DNA of 64,000 nucleotides from Ascaris suum. Lineage: Eukaryota; Nematoda; Chromadorea; Rhabditida; Ascarididae. Of this stretch, positions 1 to 20,740 are shown one piece after another. The notes under the pieces were generated by a model that saw nothing but the letters and a program-made list of their open reading frames with translations, was not told the DNA's origin and searched no databases. A program made the position numbers and the translations under genes. Where the stretch lies: the NCBI GenBank assembly GCA_013433145.1, contig CM024185.1, positions 372,001-436,000 of the forward strand. Direction: 5' to 3'. Within the stretch, counting starts at the first letter, position 1; each line of letters starts with the position of its first letter.

Positions 1-2317
1 TTGAAGAAACGGGCAGGTTATTCAAAATGTTGACATAGTAATATCCTCTTATTTAATAAAAGCACACCTAAGGTTGAATGAAGTTGAATTAAACTAATAT
101 TCTGTGTTCATTATAGAATATTTCATTTCCTTGGAGATAGAGAGGCGCTGAATTGTTGGAAGTTGTTGATTTCTTTTTTTAATTCGAGCTATTCGTCATG
201 GGCTCATGCGAAATCCCTTATTTTAAACTTCAATGAGTAGGCATTTACGATCTAATCATCTCTTGGATTGCTCGACCTATATAGGCGAAAATAACTTCTG
301 AGTACTCCACTTCTAAAGATTCCAAAAGAAAAAAATTAAAAGATTCAAGCTATCATGCTAGGCGTACCAAATTCGAAATCAAAGATCAAATTATTGGTTG
401 TTATGAATTTAAAGCATATATATCGCAACTTAAATACGATTTGAATCGATTTCATTTAATGAGTTTCGGTAAATTTTGAGACATCACATCACTGCAGAAT
501 GATTGCACGAAAATCTCAGCCATAAGTATTGAGGCGGTCAGGTCTCTGCATTGATTACACAACAGATCAGCGGTCCTCATTGCAGGATCTCTTTGGAGGC
601 CGATGAAAAGACGTCATTCCAGGAAAGACAAAAAGAAGCAAACTAAAGGTGAAGTACAAAGGAGTAAGAAATGTTCGTTAAAATTCATGAGAAAAAGGAA
701 AGAAACATGAAAATAGCATCAATCGCGAATGAGTAGCTCAATTTGTCAGGGGTTTTATTTTCGTGATTAAACTGTGGGTTTATCTATCAGCAAGCGAATC
801 GCTAAACACTGCAATAATAGCTTATAAAGTTGTACATTTTGAAGTCGAAAATACACTGAATTAGATCAATTATTTTGCTCATACCGAACGTTAAATCCGA
901 TTAATTCCGAATTGCAACCTTGTCTAGCGTAGAGAAATTAACTTCATTTCCGGTGAATTTCATGCAATAATGTTGGATTTTGTGGCATTTTTTAATGTGA
1001 ATTCGCACATGTCCACAGGTCAAACTATTTGACTATATCAAACTATATATCCTAGTGATGAGTCGTAAAAACTAATACCAATCAATCGGTTCTTAATAAT
1101 TCGCTTCGATGAGAGATTTATTTCCGGTTGATTTGAACCTTCAAGAATGACTTGCACTTAATGATGTTATAAATATTGCTATTCATTATAAACGTTACTA
1201 TTCAGTTTTACTCCATAGACGATCAGTTAGCGATAGATTGGATTCTTCCAGCCTTCTTTCCTGAATTTTGGTTTAACCAGTCTTCTTGATGGTCAAAGAT
1301 ATAAAAAGCTCACACGGCAGCTTCCGTTGCACTTTTGTCTACTTCCTCTTGGATTTTTTAATAATTCGACATGAAACAAGGATACATCAGGTCTTCAATC
1401 TGGATAGATAGATGCATCAATGATTTTTGGATGGTATACAATTTTAGTCACATCATTCTGAGCGAATGCTGAAAACTAAAAATCTAAAAAGCAACAAAAC
1501 AATGGCTGACGTACACATGACTTTAACTGGTAGATCAAGTTTGTGACTCTTCAAAGAGAACACTTATCTTATTGCCTTGCATCAAATAGTTTTTTAAAAA
1601 AAATGGATTCCGATCGAATAAATTTAATTTTTTAATTTTACATCGTATTTAAAAGCCAATAATAAATAAATTATCAACAATTGCGATAGAAACTTCACTC
1701 TAATTTTTGCAAACTTTTCTGCAATTTATTTGTAGCATACTTATTAGTAGGTTTGCATTGAAACGATTCATCATTACGAAATTAATCGCTGTAAGATGAA
1801 CGTTCACTATTTCGTATATTGTAAGGTGAATTTATAGTTATGAAGTTAGTAACACTTCGTCATGACAATTACATTCATCGTTTTGTTATTGGTTATTGCG
1901 AGATTTGCTTCAAATGGGCTCCCAGCAGACTCTTTGGCTTCGTCGCACTGAGCAACTTCGAATAGCAACCTCATCGTAATAAGGTGGAGTAAGTCCGGAC
2001 TCTTCTCTTAAGTGGGACAAGAGTGAATTGGCTCGTCAGCATCCGATGAACAGGAAACGAGCCTAAGCCACAACCTTCACGAAACCTTATAACTTCACCT
2101 AAGCAGAAATGGAAGCGATATTAAGAGACGTTCAGTTATTCGTAGTGAATGCTTTGTCGATTTAAATAAATAAATTGAGTAAATGAAAGTGTAATAATTG
2201 CAACTAAAGATTTATCGAAATGCGAAACTTATTCGATTGTGATCAATATGAAACTTTATTTCACTTTTTACCACTTATTTTTATAACTTAGAACAAAATA
2301 TTTTTTTAAAGATGCGT
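1..2317. other. Intergenic / 3' flank of the channel gene
   Basis: No open frame with coding character was found. The stretch is AT-rich except for a GC-richer patch at about 1900-2100, described as a finding. It also contains the channel's likely poly(A) signal near its right end. A TATAAAAAG string at about 1300 on the plus strand precedes only a 34-codon frame and is not convincing as a promoter. Confidence 0.5.
2255..2260 (-). terminator. Poly(A) signal AATAAA of the ion channel gene
   Basis: AATAAA on the minus strand, 57 bases after the channel stop codon, which suits a short nematode 3' UTR. Confidence 0.55.
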
Positions 2318-5300
2318 TTATCGCGTCGAAATACAATCATCTTGACGTCCTTCAGTGAAAACAAAATAATACATGATTAAAAACATCACAAACACTAATG
2401 GATAGAATATACGGCAGAAATTGTCGAGATATCTGAAAATTGTATTATCATCAGATTGATATAAGAAATTAGTAGAATTGTTTTTCTTTTTCGAAAATAT
2501 TTCGCATTGATGAATAATAAACGGATGAATAGCGAGCAACTTGCCATGACAGTCAATTTTCAACTATTCTTTCATGATAGCCGGCTGCTAGCTATTTGTT
2601 ATGACAGCCGATTCTATTTTCGAATTCAATATACGAATAATTTTGCAACTACCATTGTTTCGTTTCGTAAAAATTAGAATATATGCACTTAAAACATAGT
2701 AAATATCTCCAAAAAAAAAACGGTTTTTTATTTGAAAACTCATTTATTCCCTTGGAATAATTCATCAAGTTTTATGGCAGAAAGAAGAGAAGTTTATGAG
2801 AATAAAACTTCTATATTTGAATGCACTTCTTGAATGGATGTAATTATCGCAGGAGATCATAAAATTATCATATTTTTTTTTCGTTCTTTCTTCCACTCGC
2901 TTAACATTTTGTTTTCGAAAATATTTTTAATCAATTGAATTTTAAATATTTCTCATTGATTGACGTTTAAATTGTTTACGATTTGCAAGTAAATAATTCA
3001 TCACCTTCCAGTTTTATGATATCGATTAGCTTTATAAAGCATCGATTCTTTCGCTTCTTCGGTTGCTCCGTATTTCTTTTTTGTGGCCCATTTACTCTGC
3101 AAAAATTAACACACACATTTAAACATACAACAATTATTCTTTTCAATTCGGTATTGACTATCGCTGTATGACCTATAGAAACCGCAAATGAGACGCATTT
3201 GCTCGTGTAATCCTTCTGAGAGTAGTGTGGAAAAGTTGCAGCGAAGATTGCGAATAGCATATCTTGATCCTTTTATTTTGCGCTCGGAGGTACTGCATGG
3301 TTTCTCAACGCTGGTGGTAGCCCCAGTGTACTTGCACTGGGACGGGGAGGGGTTGGGGGAGGGAGGCGAGGAAGAACCTATTCATTTTTCGTTCACATGA
3401 CTATGGCGTCATTGTACAATGGACGCAGGAGCAAGTGTGTTGTGCAAGCCATTGCAATGCGGAGATGAGGGCAGCATCGCTTCACAAGATGAGACAAATC
3501 GTCCTGAAACTGTCGCTTTCAAAACTTTTACATCTTGGAAGCGCAAACTCTCTGCTGGCGGATGTAAAGAATGCTATCTGTATAATCGCATTTCATTTGG
3601 CAATAAAATTTTCTACAGCAAATATGCTTAATCGATGATTGCCGCATCACTACATATTGTTTGCCTTATGTTGTGAATAAAAAAGTGAAGCACCTAGAAA
3701 TTTGAAAAAATAAACTGTAATGAAAAACGAAAAATGCAATGAATAAAAAAAAATAAAAATAAAACTTTTTCCATAAAAATGTGCAGAAAAGTAATTAAGT
3801 CATTGAATAAACAAATATTAGATCCGCTCAAACAATTGCCATCATTGCTAACTTTGGATTGCTCACTTTGCATAAATTATATGGATCGCAGCAAACTCCA
3901 GTTTTTTTTTTTTGATTCGATTCAGTTAATTACTTCACCGCGATAAAAATATATTCCATGAAAATTTCCAACATTCTAATCAGAAAGCAAGCTGAAAAAA
4001 TAATTTCTCTAGCAATGCGCAATTTGTACTAGCGAAACTTGGCAAGTCGTCATTATGCTCTACGTTCCATTTTTCATTGTAATTCAACACTTGTTGGACG
4101 ATATCATGGACTTTTTTTTTTGAGATTCCAGTAAATCTGTGGCGACATCATGTCTGCGCTTATGCGTTCGTTCGTATATGTCTCTAGCCGATCGACAAAT
4201 TCAGCTCATAAAACCCACATATTACGATGATGAACACAGGTAAGCGTAGGCTATAGATAAGCCACATAGGTAAGCCACATAGCTGGCTCCTAGCCAAGAT
4301 CTTGTCGCAATTCATTATTCTATTCAAAAATTATTGCATCTCATGAAATTTGCCGATCGCTTTCCTAGGAAAAAACTCTATTAGGCAAGCATATGCCTCG
4401 GGCAACTGGTTAGTTTAATGGGTTGAAATGCGAAAGCGCATACTATGCCAGCCTCTCTTCCACCCCCTCTCCGCAATACGATTTCATATTTCTTCCGCTA
4501 TGGTTTATCCAATAATTTTCAAAGAGCATAAAAAACTTATGCCATAAAATGCAAGCATTACTTATTTTCTATGAACAATATCGACTTAATGCTTATTCTT
4601 TTATAATCGGAAGATGTTGTTGTTTGGCTGCTTAAACTGAATCGCATATTTTTTTAAAAAATGCAATCCATGGAGTTTGCAACAGTAGGTATAAGCTCAT
4701 AGAGCGTTCAAAAGGTTCTTACCAGCTGTCTAGCACGTTTGTCGAAACCAATTACGAACAATGTTTGTAATAAAGTAAAGAATACGAATCCGGTGATAAA
4801 TCCAAACCATAAATCAATGGCCTGAAATTTTTTTTATTGGTGCCATACCACTTCAATTTCATCATTTTCTTTGTCTATCGCAACTTCCATAAAACAGGAT
4901 CACATTGCGTCACATAGATATACCAAGGTCACCGTCCGACAAGTATTTACGACAGTATGAACATCTCCAGCTGAGGTATAAAAAAACCTATATTGCGTCT
5001 CGATGAAGGGATAGCTTCAATCCTATAGGATAAGACACAAAATCCTATTTGCAAAATTGTTAGAAATGCATTAAAAAATTTCACGATATAGAACCAATCC
5101 CTATTTCTCTATCTAGTCAGCTCATAATGCACAATAAACTTTCATCAATTTGATGCAATTCCGCGAAAAGTGCTATCTAAACTCGACTCTCCTCGAAAAT
5201 CGTTATTCCCATCTCCACATGCCAAAATTCCGCAGTGCTCTAATACGATAAAATTGATGTGATTGTAAAATTTCTAGGCAAGCTTATTAAAATCTTGACG

Positions 5301-7537
5301 CATTATGATGCTGCAAACGAGGATATTTTCCTATGTGATTATTTGAATTCTTATATTCCTAAGCCCCAAGGCTAAATGTCTATTACCATTAAAAAAGAAC
5401 ATGAAGCCTCGACAATTAAGCAACCGATTTTCATGAGTAGAAGGCTTATAGCGGAAAAAAAGGCGGGGAGGTGGGAAGGGTTCCAGTATATAAAACCCGT
5501 TTGATTCATCCATACTAAGTGTGCACAGAAAGTTATGCTTCTGCTGCATTTGAGCTCAACAGCTTCAAGTAAAGGTGAAAGTGAAAGATTATTGAGTAGA
5601 GAGGCGGCTTCTAGAAACTAGATCGCTAAGAATCCACCATTCAATTTTATCGAATCGATAAAGCCCACTTTGAAACTTCAAAAATGCGGAAGCTAGACAA
5701 ATCAAAGAAAGAAACCAACCCTACGGAACGTCTTTTCGCTAAGCAAATAAAAAAAATCAATTTTCTAACTGATTAAATTAAATTTCGGCCAAATAACATT
5801 GGTTGTACAAGTATAGAGGAAATGAAAACTTACAGAATGAATTTTTTTCCTATTCGTTAGTGGTAAATGATGTGAAGCAAAACTTAAAATTTCTTCATAA
5901 ATAATGCTTCAATTGTCTAGAGCAGCAAAAAAAAAACAAGGTGAATAAGGAAAATTTTGCAAATTATCATTGAAGAAAATAGCAACCTCAATCACTTATC
6001 ACTTAATCACTTATTCATAAAATCACCTAAAATTGCTTAATTTGGAAAATATATCTTAGCTCTAACACAACTGCTTTTCTTCTCTAGCTCCTGCTATTAC
6101 TGCTCAGTGAAGACTCAGGTCACTACTCTTGTTTCACTTTGAGATCAGCGCGACCTATTTAAAGCACATCCGAAATGAAGCGAACCCATTTTATCATAGA
6201 TATTTTCCCACTAACCTTCAGATATGAAACACTTGGAAGATGTTCGCGAGTGCCAGCCGACTCCGTCGAGAGTGTGAGTAACACCGTTATTGCAACTCCT
6301 ATGCGACCCTCCATAAATTCTTCAGGTAACCATACACCAACCTACATTTGTATCAGCCTCAAACGTGTCGGAATATGGAAAAAAATTGCCATAGTTATTT
6401 ACTTATATGAATGAATTTTATGAGATAATTTGTTAAAAAAGCGCTTATACTTCTAGCCTCATGGAAGAAATTTGCACTGTAAGACCTTTATTTGCTGTCA
6501 AAAGAATTCTATTTATATTCTAACACTTTGTGGGAATTCAAAATTACGAGAGATCTTTCGATGGCTTACACACGCTTCAGATTATCGAAGACTATTTCCG
6601 CGCGTGAATATTTCCTCCTAAAGCCTTACCAACAAATAAAGTTTTCTTGCATTTTGCAATAATTTAGGTTTGCAATATTGCAACATTTTGCAATACATTT
6701 TAGCTAGGTTTTTGGCTTTTTCAAGTTCCATATCGTGTATTGGTGTCCTAGGCAGATCAGCAAAATTACTACTAAACTTTTATGTAACATTTGAAATTTG
6801 TTATACCTTAAATGCATGTGAAAACTCTCGCATTTGTATGCGCTTCATGCATTTCGCATACGCATAACACAACATCATCATAGATGTGCTGCCATTATAA
6901 AGCGTTGTTAGAAAAGCCTAGGAAAATCATAGAAAACGTGAGATAAGATTGCTGACAATCGTTAATTGAAAAATGATCTTCGAGCAATTTGTGGAGCTAA
7001 TGTAGCACAAAACTCCTCCAAGAGTCGATCAAGTGGAGCTAATGCGCCTCTCGTTACTAATATCTGGCGCATTTTACGTGAAAGCTCTACATGGGTTCGA
7101 GTTCTGTGAAAATTTGATTGCAAGCAATAGTTCTAGCATGGTTTTTTATTTGGCCGAGATGATAGAAACCAAGCTGTAAAAGCGACTGTATCGAATGATA
7201 GGTACGGTTTATATGTAAGGTTAGAGCCAATGAAAATAGCTGTTGAAAATAGAAATTAGCGCATTACCCACGAAAACATTAGGGCTAATGATGTTGGAAT
7301 ATAGGTTTGTGCAATATGAAAGCCGACATCCCTCTTGAGACGAAATACAGCACGCAAACATGAAAAATCACCTGCAAAACATTCAACAACATTATTTTCT
7401 ACTTGCCTAATATTCACATTAACTTCTTGACAGTCAAAAGTATATATATATATCGTGAACAACGCGTTCCTACCTTAAATAAAACCTATTCCTTCAAATA
7501 AACCACCCCAAAAATATTGCGGAATTTATCACTTCAA

Positions 7538-7613
<76 letters not shown>

Positions 7614-9290
7614 CAAGGTAATTTGGCAACTATTGAAACTTCCGGTTTGTAATCTAGTTGATCTAGGTATTTAACATATAGCACCTTAATAGAAAACAGA
7701 AATTTAAAGCTGCAGAATATGGTTTGTGTTATAGGACAGGAGCGTTTTTTTTCCACACAACTCCAATCCACAGATCACCTGATTTCCTGTTTCGACCACA
7801 TACGGTAGGTTCATATCGATCAATATATAGTTCAGGCAGTTTAACATCCGGATTTTTGTCGATCGCATCGTGCTTCCTAGTGAACCATTCGAAGCGGACA
7901 GTTTCAAGTGGATAAGCGACTAAAAATGAAAATATTGCTAGTTCAAAAAGCTTATTGCACATGTTAGCATCAAAAAAAAACGAGAAACAAAGTATATGAA
8001 AACGTGGCAAACCTAAGAATAGGCTGAGAACTGCAGCTTTAAGCAAGTGTTGTTCATTTTCCCCGGAAAATGAAATTTACACGAGAAAGGAAATAAATGG
8101 GAATTAGTTGGAAACCATAGGTCACTCACTATTTCTTTCATTCTGATACACCTCAGAAATCTTAGCCAAACCTATATTCAAATCAAAACTATTTTCCAAT
8201 TATTCCATGAGATCAACAAGATGAAATTCATAAAAATTTCTCAAATTCTCTAAAAATTTACAACACAATAAAAAAAAAAAAAAAATAAAAACACTTACAA
8301 GATTTTATTCGAAGTTCACAAGTTTGCTTATCGTGTGGATATTTACATAGAACAAGATTACATGCTGGTTTTAGTTTTATTCTGCAATGAAGAGATAAAT
8401 ATATAAAACATCAAATAGCATACTATCTAATTGCGTTTTCTTGCGAATAGCTAAATGATACTATGTTCGTACTAATGTGATATCGCTTATGTATTAATGC
8501 GTTTACTATAAAAAAATAACATTTGCATTGTTCACAAGTCAAAATAATTCTTTGCACAAAGAGATAAATAACGATTATGGAGACAAAAGTGACGAAAAGA
8601 GATATCCGTTTTAGTGTATTTAAAAAAGCCGCTTTATGCAACGAATTAACATATACTTCCATATTGAACAATTCAGAGAGATTCGCTTTTCTATAAAAAC
8701 GACCTGTATAAAAAAAATTAGAGACAAGAATCATACATGAAATATTCTCCTCTCATTGTTCCTCTCCTCTCGTTTCTACCTTCCACAATAAAAATTGCAC
8801 TAATCACAGAGTTCGAAAGTCTTATAAATGATCCACAACGGAATGATAAACGGAAACCAGAAAGTAGCGACGATTTAGTTAGCGGGTAATCAAAAGAAGA
8901 ATTTTGTTAACTGTATGTAAAAATGTTAAATCATAAAAAAATCAGAGCAGAAAATTATATGAAAATATTAGCTTTTTTTTTTGAAAGATGAACGATTCAG
9001 GCAGCATATTGCCATAGATCCACGAATATTACGGTAAAGGATGCGGAAATCTAACAAAAAGTATCTTACCTTGTTTCATAGAGAACGAGTCCATCGGGGA
9101 ATATCCTCATAAGAAAATTCAAAAACGTCACTTCATGAAATTCAGCTTCTTTGGCATTCGCAAAGAATGGATCTGGACGCCATATTTTCTCAAGGATCTC
9201 CTCTTCCTTCACTAAGATCGGCTTTTGATATGGATTCACGAGTCTTGCATCTCGCCATGCCATCATTAAGTAAATATCCATATCGTAATC
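2318..9290 (-). CDS. Cys-loop ligand-gated ion channel (glycine/GluCl/LGC-like), 5' incomplete
   Basis: A pentameric neurotransmitter-gated channel subunit of the plasma membrane. Minus-strand exons, in order of translation, are 9070-9290, 8299-8381, 7779-7919, 7268-7371, 6216-6341, 4723-4821, 3005-3096 and 2318-2432. Phases close at all seven junctions and give 326 residues plus a stop. Visible parts: loop A segment IWRPDPFF; canonical Cys-loop CNLVLCKYPHDKQTC (13 residues between the outer cysteines, with an extra Cys inside); a second loop-C pair VCGRNRKSGDFSC, typical of GlyR/GluCl-type subunits; M1 (HIAQTYIPTSLALMFSW); M2 (GVAITVLLTLSTESAG) preceded by MEGR; M3 (LWFGFITGFVFFTLLQTLFV); a very short cytoplasmic loop; and M4 (FYPLVFVMFLIMYYFVF). 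The first 90-110 residues (signal peptide and loop D) were not located. The family is certain. Ligand and ion selectivity cannot be read from sequence: the usual anion-channel PAR at the pore entrance is EGR here. Confidence 0.92.
3260..3560. other. GC-richer island inside the channel intron
   Basis: This lies in the intron between the M3 exon and the cytoplasmic-loop exon. It is clearly richer in G and C than its surroundings, includes a G-run segment (about 3340-3370) and a CCCAGTG...CACTGGG hairpin at 3322-3341, and has short open frames on the plus strand (3188-3400, 3419-3631) without recognisable similarity. It may be an old mobile-element fragment. No function can be assigned. Confidence 0.3.
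7539..7611. repeat. (TA)n microsatellite
   Basis: About 73 bp of perfect TA dinucleotide, inside the intron between the loop-C exon and the M1 exon of the channel gene. Confidence 0.98.
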
Positions 9291-10838
9291 CTGATACAGT
9301 TTTTTTGTGTTGTTTAAAACGATCTACCGGGAAAGATTCTGGCTGCTGATACCACATATTTGGCAGAAGGCATTATGCAGGCCTATACCAGCTATCAGGC
9401 GACATAAAATGTAATATCAGCTTTTGAATCATATTCTTTTTCTGCACGCGTTGACTCATTCATCTACTCTTCTTTCTCATATTTAAAATGGTGTGCGCAA
9501 TGAGGTCCTCTTAGTTCCGCCGCGCACAATGTTTATATTTGTCGACTAATAGCACTTCTCAAATCTTACCTCATCGATGCGTCAAGGATGCAAGTTTTGG
9601 GATTTGTTCGTCCTAAAAAACATAAACAAAAAAAAAATCAACAATAACTTCATTAGTTTCTTTTTTTTTGAATTTTGAAAAATTGCTCATTGAAATATCA
9701 TATATAGAATCCGAAGCGCACCATAACTGCGCTATCTTGGAAAACGATTGGAGCCGAAAAACTGATCATATTTTTATTATGATCTTGTGAAAACCGTGCA
9801 GCATTTGAATGATCCACCTTAGTGTCCTATAAGTCATATTTGATGGTGACGTTAACTCACAACGTTGTCGCAAATTTCTTCAATATCATGTGCCGTCAAT
9901 CACTTCTTGAAGGTACCTGATATGAAGAATTGCATAGAAACGGAACGCATAAAAGGCGCGCCGTTACAAACGGCAGCTTTGAACAGGTAGGTGCGCCAAA
10001 ACGCACGATGCTAGTTTGGACTTTGGAAAACACCATGAGTTTGAAAATTTTTGATTGCTCTATGTTTTAGGGTTTCTTCCTGAAAGGCAGAAATAAATTT
10101 TAGCTCCTCCAATAAGTGTCCGGATCATGCGGAACTTGTTTAAATCGACAGGTAGAACGCGCTAGTTTAATAAAACCGCTAGCTACTTCAGCCGGCATTT
10201 AGTAAACACACTTTAGGCAATACACCAATTTATGAGCGACAACGAGGTTTGCATCTGCTGCATCGAATTATTCTTGACGGCAATAAACTTCTGAATGGTT
10301 CTTCAGCTAAACGAAACCAGTGAAATGACTAATTAATTCCGAACTAATTCACCAAACTCTCCGCGTCAATCAAGAGTGAAGAATGAAAAATGCCGACTAC
10401 AAAATTGACGTCTTGCAGCTGCTGCGAGACCGTCTGTAGCACAAACTGCATAGTGCGGCACTGAGAATTGTACAATCCATCATAACAGCTCCTCAGCTAT
10501 CATGCCGCCCTATTACAGGGCAACAGATTTGATCTAAAACGACATCGATCCGTCCATTGAGATCACCACTTCATGTCGCCAAGGATCATACTTTCAACAC
10601 GATGCAGCCACCAAAAGCTCGAATCAGTATATTATATGCCTGAGAACTGTTCAGAAGCTTTTTAACCGTACCTCTTATCTAGTTGTTTACTCTTATACAA
10701 TTTTCACTTATCTTTATTAGTTTCCACTCTTCTCTGCGTGTATCTATTTACATATTTCGCTGCCTTTTCACATCCTTCTCCATGAGATCGAACGATGGAT
10801 GTCGACTTGAAATCAGTCTTGATAGTCAGAGCTACAGT
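9291..10838. other. Spacer between channel and secreted-protein gene; possible degenerate element
   Basis: The channel's missing 5' exons should lie here if the gene is intact, but none was identified. Between about 9900 and 10640 the base composition is less AT-rich. Short coding-like stretches occur on both strands, broken by stops: for example plus-strand ADYKIDVLQLLRDRL at about 10394, and minus-strand SAPIVFQDSAVMVRFGFYI ending near 9698. This resembles a decayed mobile element or pseudogene, but I could not assign a family. Confidence 0.3.
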
Positions 10839-10844
10839 TTTATT
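10839..10844 (-). terminator. Poly(A) signal AATAAA of the secreted-protein gene
   Basis: AATAAA on the minus strand about 80 bases after the TAG stop at 10923-10925. This supports ending the gene there rather than splicing onward. Confidence 0.6.
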
Positions 10845-10922
10845 CATTATTTTTCATTGAGAAGAATATCTCATCAATCCATGAGGAACCGAAGTGCTGC
10901 AATTATTTTAAGAACTTGAGCC

Positions 10923-20291
<9,369 letters not shown>

Positions 20292-20300
20292 CCTTGTTTG

Positions 20301-20310
20301 TTTCCTTCAG
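20301..20310 (+). promoter_or_regulatory. Likely trans-splice (spliced leader) acceptor for the small plus-strand gene
   Basis: TTTCCTTCAG is a pyrimidine-rich acceptor that ends five bases before an ATG, with no obvious upstream exon. Confidence 0.4.
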
Positions 20311-20315
20311 GAAAA

Positions 20316-20678
20316 ATGTACCGATTCATGTTGTTGAAAACGAAGCGTAGTTATGTGCGATCAGATCAATCGAAATGAACATATCAGAGCGGAATGCAAT
20401 TGTACATTCATTGAAAATTGGAAATGCAATTTGCTCCCCGCCTAATTAGGTGCTTCAATTAAATAATTTAATATACCGATCAGGTGAACCGGGTGGAACG
20501 AATTTTTGAACCCTCTATGAATTATAACGATGACATCCTGCCAATTGAATCGCCTCAAAATAACGATCAAGTCCACCGCATCGATTATAAGGCACAGCTT
20601 TATAATTACAGAAAAGCCTCGATGGTTTTTAATAAGCGGAAAACCCTCAAATCTCGAATAAATGATGAAACCAGCTAA
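20316..20678 (+). CDS. Candidate small two-exon gene, 77 aa, head to head with the secreted-protein gene
   Basis: Proposed exons are 20316-20354 (MYRFMLLKTKRSY) and 20484-20678, joined in phase 0 by a 129-bp intron with donor GTGCGA and acceptor GATCAG. A strong acceptor TTTCCTTCAG ends five bases before the ATG, as expected for a trans-spliced mRNA, and AATAAA follows the stop by 57 bases. The second exon is 64 codons, starting VNRVERIFEP and ending RINDETS, with a polar, lysine- and asparagine-rich composition. No signal peptide or known domain is visible. The start lies 24 bp from the start of the opposite-strand gene, so the two transcripts' 5' regions must overlap or abut. The donor is weak; the second exon is better supported than the first. 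Confidence 0.42.
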
Positions 20679-20734
20679 TGCGTAACGCCTATCTAACTAA
20701 CTAGTTTCATAAATAGCAAACCACCAGGTAAACC

Positions 20735-20740
20735 AATAAA
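20735..20740 (+). terminator. Poly(A) signal AATAAA of the small plus-strand gene
   Basis: AATAAA 57 bases after the TAA at 20676-20678. Confidence 0.45.

Noticed and set aside
1980..2000. RNase P RNA-like string near AAGTCCGGACTC
   Set aside because: Only one short stretch resembles it. The other conserved regions of RNase P RNA are absent.
7085..7105. T-loop-like GGGTTCGAGTTC suggesting a tRNA
   Set aside because: No matching T-stem, acceptor stem or anticodon arm could be drawn around it. I found no tRNA or rRNA in the window.
9547..9608. Possible exon bounded by TTTTTAG and GTAAGA, read as a channel N-terminal exon or as the last exon of the secreted-protein gene
   Set aside because: Its phases do not fit the channel's next exon, and the secreted-protein gene already ends with TAG at 10923-10925 followed by AATAAA.
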